Assembly: GCA_019414265.1 (NCBI GenBank)
Contig: DXMJ01000002.1
Coordinates: 9,863 to 73,862, forward strand
Direction: 5' to 3'
Length of the DNA stretch: 64,000 bases
Source: Collinsella sp.
GTDB lineage: Bacteria; Actinomycetota; Coriobacteriia; Coriobacteriales; Coriobacteriaceae
The notes beneath the pieces were generated by a model that searched no databases, was not told where the DNA came from, and worked only from the letters and a program-made list of their open reading frames with translations. Positions 16,449 to 23,437 of the stretch are shown one piece after another (position 1 is the stretch's first letter; the number at the start of each line of letters is the position of its first letter). A program made the position numbers and the translations under genes.

Positions 16449-16725
16449 GGTGCCTCTTTCTTTTGCGGATGCATATCGAGCACAGTTCTACCACGCTATT
16501 GGCATCTAATTATGGTGCCCCTGTGTTCCATGAACTCACCGTGCCCGGTGCCGTGCCCATCCCCTCCGCTCGCAAACTTTTTCTGCATATGCGCCCGTTG
16601 CGGGGTGCATCGATGCGCTCGATGCGCTACATTGAATCAGTATTTTCAATGCCGCTGCGCGAGCGCTGCAGATCGACGTATCACCGGCTCACAGAGCACG
16701 GCGGCGTACCAGACAGGAGGACTGC
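16449..16725. other. Divergent promoter region between GNAT and purH
   Basis: About 277 bases without a gene. A strong AGGAGG precedes purH at 16714-16719. I found no convincing purine riboswitch core or PurR-type box. Confidence 0.4.
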
Positions 16726-18333
16726 ATGGGATCTGATGTGAAGATCGCACGCGCGTTGATCTCGGTTACCGATAAAACGGGTGTCGTCGATTTCGCACGG
16801 ACGTTGGTCGATGACTTTGGCGTCGAGATCATCTCTACGGGCGGCACGGCTCGTGCCATCGAGGACGCGGGCGTTCCCGTAACCCCCATCGAGGAGTTCA
16901 CGGGCTATCCCGAGATGATGGACGGCCGCGTTAAGACCCTGCACCCCAAGGTTCACGGCGCGCTGCTGGCCCGCCGCGATTCCGAGCAGCACATGCAGGA
17001 GGCCGCTCAGCACGGCATTAAGCTGATCGACCTGGTCGTCGTCAACCTGTACGAGTTCGAGAAGACCGTTGCCAACCCCGAGGTCACCTTCGCGGATGCC
17101 ATCGAGCACATCGACATCGGCGGTCCCTCCATGCTGCGCTCTGCTGCCAAGAACGCCACGAGCGTTACCGTCATCTCCGATCCGGCCGACTACGACGCCG
17201 TCCTGGCCGAGATGCACGAGACCGGCGGTTGCACCACGCTTTCCACCCGTCGTCGCCTGCAGGTGAAGGTCTACCAGACCACCGCCGCCTACGACACGGC
17301 TATCTCCCGTTGGCTTGCCGCCCAGGCAAGTGACGTGGCGGATACCTCTGCCAAGCTCGAGATTTCGCTGGAGAAGGTCGACGACCTGCGCTATGGCGAG
17401 AATCCTCAGCAGAAGGCTACGGTCTACCGCTTTGCCGAGGGTTGCGAGAACACCGCGAGCTCGCAGTTTCCGCTCGTGGGCTCCGAGCAGATCCAGGGCA
17501 AGCCGCTCAGCTACAATAACTATCTGGATGCCGATGCCGCTTGGAACCTGGTCCGCGAGTTCGACGAGCCTGCCTGCGTGATCCTCAAACACCAGAACCC
17601 CTGCGGCTCCGCCGTTGCCGAGGACATTACGTCCGCTTACGACCGCGCCTTCGCCTGCGATCCCAAGAGCGCCTTCGGCGGCATCATCGCCTGCAACCGC
17701 GAGGTTCCCTTTGAGCTGGTTGAGCATTTTGCCGATCAGAACAAGCAGTTTGTCGAGGTCATCATCGCCCCGAGCTACACTGCCGAGGCGCTCGAGCGCA
17801 TGGCCAAGCGCCCCAACCTGCGCGTGCTGGCTACCGGCGGCGTGGACCACGGCGCCCAGGTGGAACTGCGCTCCATCGACGGCGGCATGCTGGTGCAGGA
17901 GGTCGACCACGTGACCGAGGACCCCGCGACCTTTACGTTCCCCACCGACCGCAAGCCCACCGATGCCGAGATGGCCGAGCTCGAGTTTGCCTGGAAGGTC
18001 TGCAAGGGCGTCAAGTCCAACGCCATCCTGGTCTCCAAGGGCAAGGCCGGCATTGGCATGGGCCCCGGTCAGCCCAACCGCGTTGACTCTGCGCTGCTTG
18101 CCTGCGAGCGCGCCGAGGACTTCTGCGAGCGCGAGGGCGTGGAGAAGGGCGGCTTTGCCTGCGCAAGCGACGCGTTCTTCCCGTTCCGCGACAACGTCGA
18201 CGTGCTTGCCGCACACGGCGTGACCTGCATCATCCAGCCCGGCGGCTCCAAGCGCGATGACGAGAGCATCCAGGCCTGCAACGAGCATGGTATTGCGATG
18301 GTCTTCACCGGAGCTAGGCATTTTAGGCACTAG
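16726..18333 (+). CDS. purH: Bifunctional AICAR transformylase / IMP cyclohydrolase
   Basis: Catalyses the last two steps of de novo IMP synthesis: formylation of AICAR with 10-formyl-THF, then ring closure. The 535-residue length is normal. The N-terminal MGS-like cyclohydrolase domain (about residues 1-200) begins [20 protein letters not shown] and carries [14 protein letters not shown]. The C-terminal transformylase domain has the catalytic Lys-His pair in [12 protein letters not shown] (about residues 285-296), [10 protein letters not shown], and the terminal PGGSKRDDE...[18 protein letters not shown]. The ATG follows AGGAGG at five bases. It stands alone, not in a purine operon, and is followed by a long palindrome and two terminators. 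Confidence 0.98.
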   Translation: MGSDVKIARALISVTDKTGVVDFARTLVDDFGVEIISTGGTARAIEDAGVPVTPIEEFTGYPEMMDGRVKTLHPKVHGALLARRDSEQHMQEAAQHGIKLIDLVVVNLYEFEKTVANPEVTFADAIEHIDIGGPSMLRSAAKNATSVTVISDPADYDAVLAEMHETGGCTTLSTRRRLQVKVYQTTAAYDTAISRWLAAQASDVADTSAKLEISLEKVDDLRYGENPQQKATVYRFAEGCENTASSQFPLVGSEQIQGKPLSYNNYLDADAAWNLVREFDEPACVILKHQNPCGSAVAEDITSAYDRAFACDPKSAFGGIIACNREVPFELVEHFADQNKQFVEVIIAPSYTAEALERMAKRPNLRVLATGGVDHGAQVELRSIDGGMLVQEVDHVTEDPATFTFPTDRKPTDAEMAELEFAWKVCKGVKSNAILVSKGKAGIGMGPGQPNRVDSALLACERAEDFCEREGVEKGGFACASDAFFPFRDNVDVLAAHGVTCIIQPGGSKRDDESIQACNEHGIAMVFTGARHFRH

Positions 18334-18334
18334 A

Positions 18335-18435
18335 GGCTTTCCCAAGCACCCGACCTTGCCCCTCAAACCGTCGCTTGCGTACATTTAGTACGCGGCGCTC
18401 CTCTTTCGGGGCAATCTCGGGCACTTGGAAAACCC
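18335..18435. repeat. Long imperfect palindrome behind purH
   Basis: Outer arms 18335-18362 and 18408-18435 (GGCTTTCCCAAG with CTTGGAAAACCC, CCCGA with TCGGG, TTGCCCC with GGGGCAA) pair at about three quarters of positions. Inside lies a separate hairpin GCGTAC ATTTA GTACGC (18377-18393). It starts two bases after the purH stop codon. It is one of five long palindromes in this window that follow gene ends. Confidence 0.7.
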
Positions 18436-18437
18436 TT

Positions 18438-18540
18438 AATGGGATGTTTCTCTATCCCATTAAACTGTTCGGTCGCCTGACCATATCGTCAAAATAATCT
18501 CTGCAAAAGACGGTCGCTCCGTTTGGAGGGCCGTCTTTTT
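18438..18540 (+). terminator. Two tandem hairpins ending purH transcription
   Basis: First hairpin TAATGGGA ... TCCCATTA (about 18438-18462) without a long T-run. Second, a typical terminator AAAAGACGG...CCGTCTTTTT (18505-18540) with both an A-rich 5' side and a T-run. The second continues almost to the next gene. Confidence 0.8.
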
Positions 18541-18580
18541 GGTATAAGAGGACGGAATGACTAACACGAAAGGTATGACC

Positions 18581-19288
18581 ATGCCCCAGATTGATGATGC
18601 CGAGCTGTTTGGCAATGCCGAGGATCAGCGTGCGTACGAGGACTTTTGCGCCAATCAGGAGGCGGTCGAGAAGTTCACGCTCGACAAGCCCGCGCTTGTC
18701 TGCCGTTGGCGCATGTCCAACAAAAAGGTGCCCATGCTCAACCGCCACATCCGCGCACTGTCCGAGCGCCTGGTGCAGGGCGAGCCGCTTACCCATAACA
18801 TGCTCAGCTGGGCCAAACAGCACGTTGAGTGGTCGCTTGCCGAGGGCGATTACACCGCACATGACGGCGTGCTCATGCTGGTGATCGACGTCAACGGCAA
18901 CGCCGCCATGACGGTGGGGGAGTACGAGCCGCTCGCCGATACGTCGGCCAAGGCGCTGCGCGCCCGCTCCGCAGAGGCCCGCTCCGAGGCCGACGAAACC
19001 GGCGTGGCGCCCGAGCTGCTCGCCGCCGTCAACAACGGCGAGCTGGCCTTTGTGGCGCCGGCGGACGAGTGCCTGTGTGGCACGGCGACGCTCATAGAGC
19101 AGCTGGCCCAGACCAAGGGCATCCCGGTCACGCGCGTAGACATTCCCGCACAGCTCAAGGGCGCCTTGTTCCTGGTAAGCGACGAGCACGGCGTGGTGCC
19201 TGCCACCGACGCCGACGCCGCCGAGTCTGATGCCGCGACGGTCGCCTTCTTTGCCGACGGCTACGAAAAGCTTCGCGCCCGCCGCTAA
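18581..19288 (+). CDS. Conserved protein of unknown function
   Basis: A 235-residue, acidic, soluble protein with no membrane segment or motif I can name. It is rich in Ala, Glu and Asp, with a central LTHNMLSWAKQHVEWSLAEG stretch, a VLMLVIDVNGNAAMTVGEYE beta-rich part, and a C-terminal half with CLCGTATLIEQL. Start choice is open: ATG codons occur at 18557, 18575 and 18581, and GAAAGG at seven bases favours 18581. Normal codon use and isolation by terminators suggest a single-gene transcript. It may be lineage-specific. Confidence 0.65.
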   Translation: MPQIDDAELFGNAEDQRAYEDFCANQEAVEKFTLDKPALVCRWRMSNKKVPMLNRHIRALSERLVQGEPLTHNMLSWAKQHVEWSLAEGDYTAHDGVLMLVIDVNGNAAMTVGEYEPLADTSAKALRARSAEARSEADETGVAPELLAAVNNGELAFVAPADECLCGTATLIEQLAQTKGIPVTRVDIPAQLKGALFLVSDEHGVVPATDADAAESDAATVAFFADGYEKLRARR

Positions 19289-19467
19289 ATGATTATTCTG
19301 GGACGGGGATTAAAGAATCATTTTGGTTCCCGTCACCGCTGCGAGTGCGAGGCGGACAAAACGCCCCCGCTCGCGAACAGTTCTGTCACCTTGGCGACGT
19401 GCGTGGCGCGCACCTGCAGTTTCGCAGCCATAATGGTGGCAAGACAACCAAGAGGGGAGCGGAATCC

Positions 19468-20139
19468 ATGGCGCTAATCTATATCGTTGAGGACGACGAG
19501 CCCATTCGTCGTGAGCTTGTCGACATCCTTGCCCGCGCCGGGTTTGAAATCGAGGCCTGCGAATCGTTCGAGCATGTCTCGCGCGATATTCTCGCCGCCG
19601 CGCCCGACCTGGTGCTGCTCGACCTCACGCTTCCCGTCAAGGACGGCCAGCATATCTGCCACGAGGTTCGCCGCGAATCCGAGGTCCCCATCATCGTCCT
19701 CACCTCGCGCACGACCGAGATCGACGAGGTCATGGCCATGACGCTCGGCGCGGACGACTTTGTTCCCAAGCCCTATAGCGCGCGCGTGCTCGTGGCGCGC
19801 ATCAACGCACTGCTGCGTCGCACCGCGGCGTCAGGCGAGCGCAGCACGCTCGTCCACAAGGGGCTGGAGCTCGACCTCGCCCGCTCTATGGTCACCAACA
19901 CGGCGACCGGCGACAGCACCGAGCTCACCAAAAATGAGCTGCGCATTCTCTCGCTGCTCCTGAGCCGCGCGGGCAAGATCGTCTCGCGCTCGGCCATCAT
20001 GCAGGACCTGTGGGACTCCGACGCCTTCGTGGACGACAATACGCTCACCGTCAACATCAACCGCCTGCGCACCACGCTCGAAAAAATCGGCATCAAGGGG
20101 TATTTGACGACGCATCGCGGCCAAGGCTATTCGGTCTAG
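19468..20139 (+). CDS. OmpR-family response regulator, BceR-like
   Basis: A 223-residue response regulator. Receiver domain: VEDDE at 7-11, phospho-acceptor Asp52 (LVLLDLTLPVKDG), switch residue in VLTSRT, Lys101 in DDFVPKPY. Winged-helix domain: LTKNELRILSLLLSRAGKIV and the tail TTHRGQGYSV. It is followed after nine bases by a kinase resembling BceS, so the pair looks like a peptide-antibiotic or cell-envelope stress system. The ATG with GAGGGGAGC upstream is preferred to an upstream in-frame ATG. The 179-base gap before it should hold the promoter. Confidence 0.93.
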   Translation: MALIYIVEDDEPIRRELVDILARAGFEIEACESFEHVSRDILAAAPDLVLLDLTLPVKDGQHICHEVRRESEVPIIVLTSRTTEIDEVMAMTLGADDFVPKPYSARVLVARINALLRRTAASGERSTLVHKGLELDLARSMVTNTATGDSTELTKNELRILSLLLSRAGKIVSRSAIMQDLWDSDAFVDDNTLTVNINRLRTTLEKIGIKGYLTTHRGQGYSV

Positions 20140-20148
20140 GGGCCGGCT

Positions 20149-21192
20149 ATGTCGTTTGGCAAGTTCTTTAAAGATGCACTGCTTCCCGTCGCCGTGTGGA
20201 CGTGCGGCGTGCTGCTGAGCTGCTTTGTGCTGACGGTCGCCGGCGCACCCGTTTCTATCGTGGTCGTGGCGGTTGGCGTGTCCTTTATCTTCGGTATGCT
20301 CGGCATCGTGATCGAGTACGCTCGCCGTCGCCGTTTTCTGCGTCAGTTGGAGCGCGCGGCAGAGGAGCTCGAGAGTCCCGCATGGGTGCAGGAGATGGTG
20401 CAATGCCCAACCTATGCCGAGGGCGAGCTCGAGTACGAGGTCCTGTGCCGGGTGGGCAAAGCCGCCTGCGACGAGGTTGCCGAGGGCCGGCGTCAGACCG
20501 AAGACTATCGCGACTATATCGAGAGCTGGGTTCACGAGGCCAAGCTGCCCCTGGCGGCGGCCCACCTGATTTTGGAAAACCTGGACGGCAGCGAAGACGA
20601 CCTGTCGCGTGTGGATGACCTGGGTCGCGAGCTGGCTCGCATGGAGCGCTATATCGACCAGGCGCTGTACTATGCGCGCTCGGAAGTCGTGGAGCGCGAC
20701 TACCTGATTCGCCGTTGGGATCTCAAGACCCTGGTGACGGGCGCGATTAAAGCCAACGCGCGCGAGCTTATCGCGGCGCACGTGGCTCCGGTGTGCGAGA
20801 ACCTCGACTTTGAGGTCTTTACCGACGAGAAGTGGCTCGAGTTTATTCTAGGCCAGCTTATTCAGAACAGCATCAAATATGCGCGCGAGGACGGCGCAAA
20901 GATCGTGTTTTCGGGCGCGTTGCTGGACGAGGGCCTGGCGAGCGAACGCATCGAGCTTACCGTCGCGGACAACGGCTGCGGCGTGAGCGCGGCCGACCTG
21001 CCGCGCGTGTTCGAGAAGGGTTTTACCGGCGACAACGGCCGCACCACCAAGCGCGCAACGGGCATCGGCCTCTACCTGGTGGCGCGCCTGTGCTCCAAGA
21101 TGGGCATCGACGTCACCGCGGCATCCGAGCCCGGCGAAGGCTTCGTCGTAACATTCGCGTTTTCAACGAATAAGTTTCAATATTTCGAGTAA
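20149..21192 (+). CDS. Intramembrane-sensing (BceS-like) histidine kinase
   Basis: A 347-residue kinase. Two transmembrane segments (about 12-32 and 36-56) are separated by only a few residues, so there is virtually no extracellular sensor, the mark of intramembrane-sensing kinases. The H box is SWVHEAKLPLAA with His129, in the form typical of BceS/GraS proteins. The N box QNSIKYARE, D box VADNGCGV, F box FEKGF and G2 box ATGIGLYLV follow. BceS-type kinases normally sense through a BceAB ABC transporter encoded alongside; none is present in this window. It ends before a terminator and a long palindrome. Confidence 0.92.
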   Translation: MSFGKFFKDALLPVAVWTCGVLLSCFVLTVAGAPVSIVVVAVGVSFIFGMLGIVIEYARRRRFLRQLERAAEELESPAWVQEMVQCPTYAEGELEYEVLCRVGKAACDEVAEGRRQTEDYRDYIESWVHEAKLPLAAAHLILENLDGSEDDLSRVDDLGRELARMERYIDQALYYARSEVVERDYLIRRWDLKTLVTGAIKANARELIAAHVAPVCENLDFEVFTDEKWLEFILGQLIQNSIKYAREDGAKIVFSGALLDEGLASERIELTVADNGCGVSAADLPRVFEKGFTGDNGRTTKRATGIGLYLVARLCSKMGIDVTAASEPGEGFVVTFAFSTNKFQYFE

Positions 21193-21239
21193 CGCACGCG
21201 GCAGACGCCCACCCAAACAAAAACGTGCAGCCAAAACAA

Positions 21240-21278
21240 AACGTGCCGCCCCAAACGGGGCGGCACGCCATCTTTTAT
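21240..21278 (+). terminator. Intrinsic terminator of the BceRS-like operon
   Basis: A 10-bp perfect stem GTGCCGCCCC (21243-21252) with GGGGCGGCAC (21257-21266), followed by GCCATCTTTTA. Confidence 0.85.
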
Positions 21279-21307
21279 CAGCCAACTCGCTGAAGTAAGG
21301 CTGCGAA

Positions 21308-21400
21308 GGCCGCGGGGCCGGGAGGGGTTTCCTAAGGGCACATCCCGCAGCCGCAACGCGGCGAGGACGTGCCCGTGGAAACCCCGCAGGCCCCGCGGCC
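21308..21400. repeat. Long palindrome between convergent genes
   Basis: Arms 21308-21332 (beginning GGCCGCGGGGCC, ending GGGGTTTCC) and 21377-21400 pair except for three to four bases. Within lie GGGCAC (21336-21341) with GTGCCC (21369-21374) and a CCGC AAC GCGG hairpin. It sits just behind the universal stress gene, in a very GC-rich stretch. Confidence 0.7.
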
Positions 21401-21413
21401 GGTGGGAGCAACG

Positions 21414-21851
21414 CTACTTCACGACCAAAATGTCGCAGTCCGTATTGCGCAGCAGGAACGTCGAAATCGAACCCAGCAGCGCATACTTGATCGAGGACAG
21501 GCCGCGGGCGCCGCAGAGCACCAGGTCGGGCTTGACCACGTCGAGCATCTCGTCTTTGAGCGTCTCACGAATACGGCCGGCGCGAATCATGACTTCGACC
21601 TCGGGAATATCGGGATTGGCCTTGGCCTCTTCGAGCTGCTTTTCGATGGAGTTCTTAAAGGCCTCCTCCAGACCGTTGACCAAATCGACCGGATAGGAGC
21701 CGGCGCTCTCGAGCGCCGTGGAATCGATAACGTGGCCGATAATCAGCTTGGCGCCGTTGTTCGCGGCGACCTTGATGGCGCGTGCGAGCACAAAATCCTG
21801 CTGCTCAGTACCGTCGAGTGAAACAAATACCTTGGTGTAACCCTCGTTCAT
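21414..21851 (-). CDS. Universal stress protein (UspA family)
   Basis: A 145-residue single-domain UspA protein. The N-terminal strand KVFVSLDGTEQQDFVLARA carries the usual Asp, and the C-terminal ATP-binding-type signature appears as VLCGARGLSSIKYALLGSIS (G-2x-G-9x-G-S/T), ending with the strand CDILVVK. These proteins are induced on growth arrest or stress and bind ATP or act as dimeric regulators. The ATG follows AAGGAGG. Single gene, convergent with the BceS-like kinase, divergent from uppP. Confidence 0.92.
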   Translation of the reverse strand: MNEGYTKVFVSLDGTEQQDFVLARAIKVAANNGAKLIIGHVIDSTALESAGSYPVDLVNGLEEAFKNSIEKQLEEAKANPDIPEVEVMIRAGRIRETLKDEMLDVVKPDLVLCGARGLSSIKYALLGSISTFLLRNTDCDILVVK

Positions 21852-22100
21852 GGTTTCCTCCTTGGTCTATCGCACGGGCGCGGGGCTCGTGCGTCGGGCG
21901 GGCGCGGGTGCGTTGACCGCCGGACACTTTATCTTGTTGCAGTTATACCCAAGGATTTCGGTTTAACTGCTCGCAATTCTGTGAACGGGCGAGTTTTTTG
22001 GTAAGGGTAGGCGCGGTCGCACCGCCAACGGTTGATAATGGGACATCGCCCGCATCGTCCGCAGAACATCTACCGGCGGGTGTCTAACGAGGGGGTCCCT

Positions 22101-23081
22101 TTGGATATTATCGAGCTTCTAAAATCTGCCTTCATGGGCCTGGTCGAGGGCATCACCGAATGGCTGCCCGTTTCGTCGACGGGCCACATGATCTTGGTGG
22201 ACGAGTTCGTCAAGATGAACGTGAGCGAGACGTTCTGGAATATGTTCCTGGTCGTGATTCAGCTCGGCGCCATTCTGGCCGTCTGCGTGCTGTTTTTCCA
22301 CGAGCTCAACCCGTTCTCGCCCAGCAAGGGCAAGGAGGGCCGTCGCGACACCTGGGTGCTGTGGGGCAAGATTGTGCTCGGTTGCATTCCTGCGGCGGCG
22401 ATCGGCCTGCCGCTCAACGACTGGATGGAGGAGCATTTCTACAACGCTCCCGTCGTGGCGCTGGCGCTCATTGTGTACGGCGTGCTGTTTATCGTGATCG
22501 AGAACTGGCGCGCGAGCAAGCGCGAGGAAATGGCCGTTGCCGGTTCGTTTGGTTCGCGTGCTGTGGTGTCGGGTGGACGTCCCGCCGGTGCGCACTTTGC
22601 GGCGCCCCCCACGGCTACCGCTGAGGATGAGGACGATGACGAGAATCTGGACTTTGGTTCCATCGCCACGCTCGAGGACCTCAGCTGGAAGACTGCGCTG
22701 GGTATCGGCTGCTTCCAGGTGCTTTCGCTGGTGCCTGGTACGTCTCGCTCCGGTTCTACCATCATCGGCGGCCTGCTTTTGGGCTGCACGCGCTCGGTGG
22801 CGTCTAAGTTTACGTTCTTCCTGGCTATTCCCGTTATGTTTGGCGCGAGTGCGCTCAAGCTGGTCAAGTACTTCATCAAGGGCGGCACGTTCGGCACCAA
22901 CGAGATCGCCATCTTGGGCGTGGGCTGCGTTGTGGCCTTTGTGGTTTCGCTCATCGCCATCAAGTGGCTCATGGGCTTCGTCCGCCGTCACGACTTCAAG
23001 TGCTTCGGAGTCTACCGCATCATCCTGGGCATCGTAGTGCTCGCATACTTCTTCGTTCTGGAGCCGATGCTCGGCCTCTAA
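22101..23081 (+). CDS. uppP: Undecaprenyl-diphosphatase
   Basis: Membrane enzyme that removes a phosphate from undecaprenyl pyrophosphate to recycle the cell-wall lipid carrier, giving bacitracin resistance when abundant. The two signature regions are present: GLVEGITEWLPVSSTGHMIL near the N-terminus and LVPGTSRSGSTIIGGLLLG in the second half. About eight membrane segments are seen. The 326-residue length exceeds the usual 270 because of a hydrophilic, Gly/Ala/Asp-rich insertion (about residues 150-195) between the halves. The TTG at 22101 with GAGGGGG five bases upstream is chosen; the open frame upstream codes for an unlikely Arg/His-rich extension. A long palindrome follows. Confidence 0.95.
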   Translation: MDIIELLKSAFMGLVEGITEWLPVSSTGHMILVDEFVKMNVSETFWNMFLVVIQLGAILAVCVLFFHELNPFSPSKGKEGRRDTWVLWGKIVLGCIPAAAIGLPLNDWMEEHFYNAPVVALALIVYGVLFIVIENWRASKREEMAVAGSFGSRAVVSGGRPAGAHFAAPPTATAEDEDDDENLDFGSIATLEDLSWKTALGIGCFQVLSLVPGTSRSGSTIIGGLLLGCTRSVASKFTFFLAIPVMFGASALKLVKYFIKGGTFGTNEIAILGVGCVVAFVVSLIAIKWLMGFVRRHDFKCFGVYRIILGIVVLAYFFVLEPMLGL

Positions 23082-23096
23082 CTTAGTCGACGCTGC

Positions 23097-23196
23097 GCGG
23101 CGGCCAGGGCGACAACTTGTCATTCAAAGGGGGTGGCATGACCAAAAGGTCTATGCCGCCCCCTTTTCATGCCAATTTGTTCGCCCTGGCCGCCGC
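23097..23196. repeat. 100-nt palindrome behind uppP
   Basis: Arms 23097-23143 and 23148-23196 pair over almost their full length (GCGGCGGCCAGGGCGA with TCGCCCTGGCCGCCGC, AAAGGGGG with CCCCCTTT, GGCAT with ATGCC, ACC with GGT), leaving a loop of AAAA. It starts 15 bases after the uppP stop codon. No T-run follows. Confidence 0.8.
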
Positions 23197-23244
23197 TCGC
23201 TACCGTTGCCATGACATCGGTGGCTCCGTGATTGGTACATTGGG

Positions 23245-23285
23245 GTCAGGTTTCTTTGCACCAACGTGGTGCAGACTAACCTGAC
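23245..23285. repeat. Short palindrome, TTTGCACCAACRTGGTGCA family
   Basis: GTCAGGTT (23245-23252) pairs with AACCTGAC (23278-23285) and TGCACCA (23257-23263) with TGGTGCA (23267-23273) around loop ACG. A second copy of the inner part lies at 33691-33711. Confidence 0.75.
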
Positions 23286-23437
23286 ACCTTTGCGCCAAAT
23301 CCGCTGGGGCGGACCTGACGGCGGCGCACGGAGTCGTGGTGTGATTTGCGTCGGTGTCCGCGCGGCTCGGTATACTGGTACGGCTCAAACTATGGCGCTG
23401 CCCGCAGGCGCGCCGTCTGTCAGATGAGGAGTCGCCC

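Noticed and set aside
16449..16725. Purine riboswitch before purH
   Set aside because: The conserved core of purine riboswitches could not be found, and no terminator or anti-terminator arrangement is visible.
16681..18384. Minus-strand frame opposite purH
   Set aside because: Antisense shadow of a certain gene, no recognisable domain.
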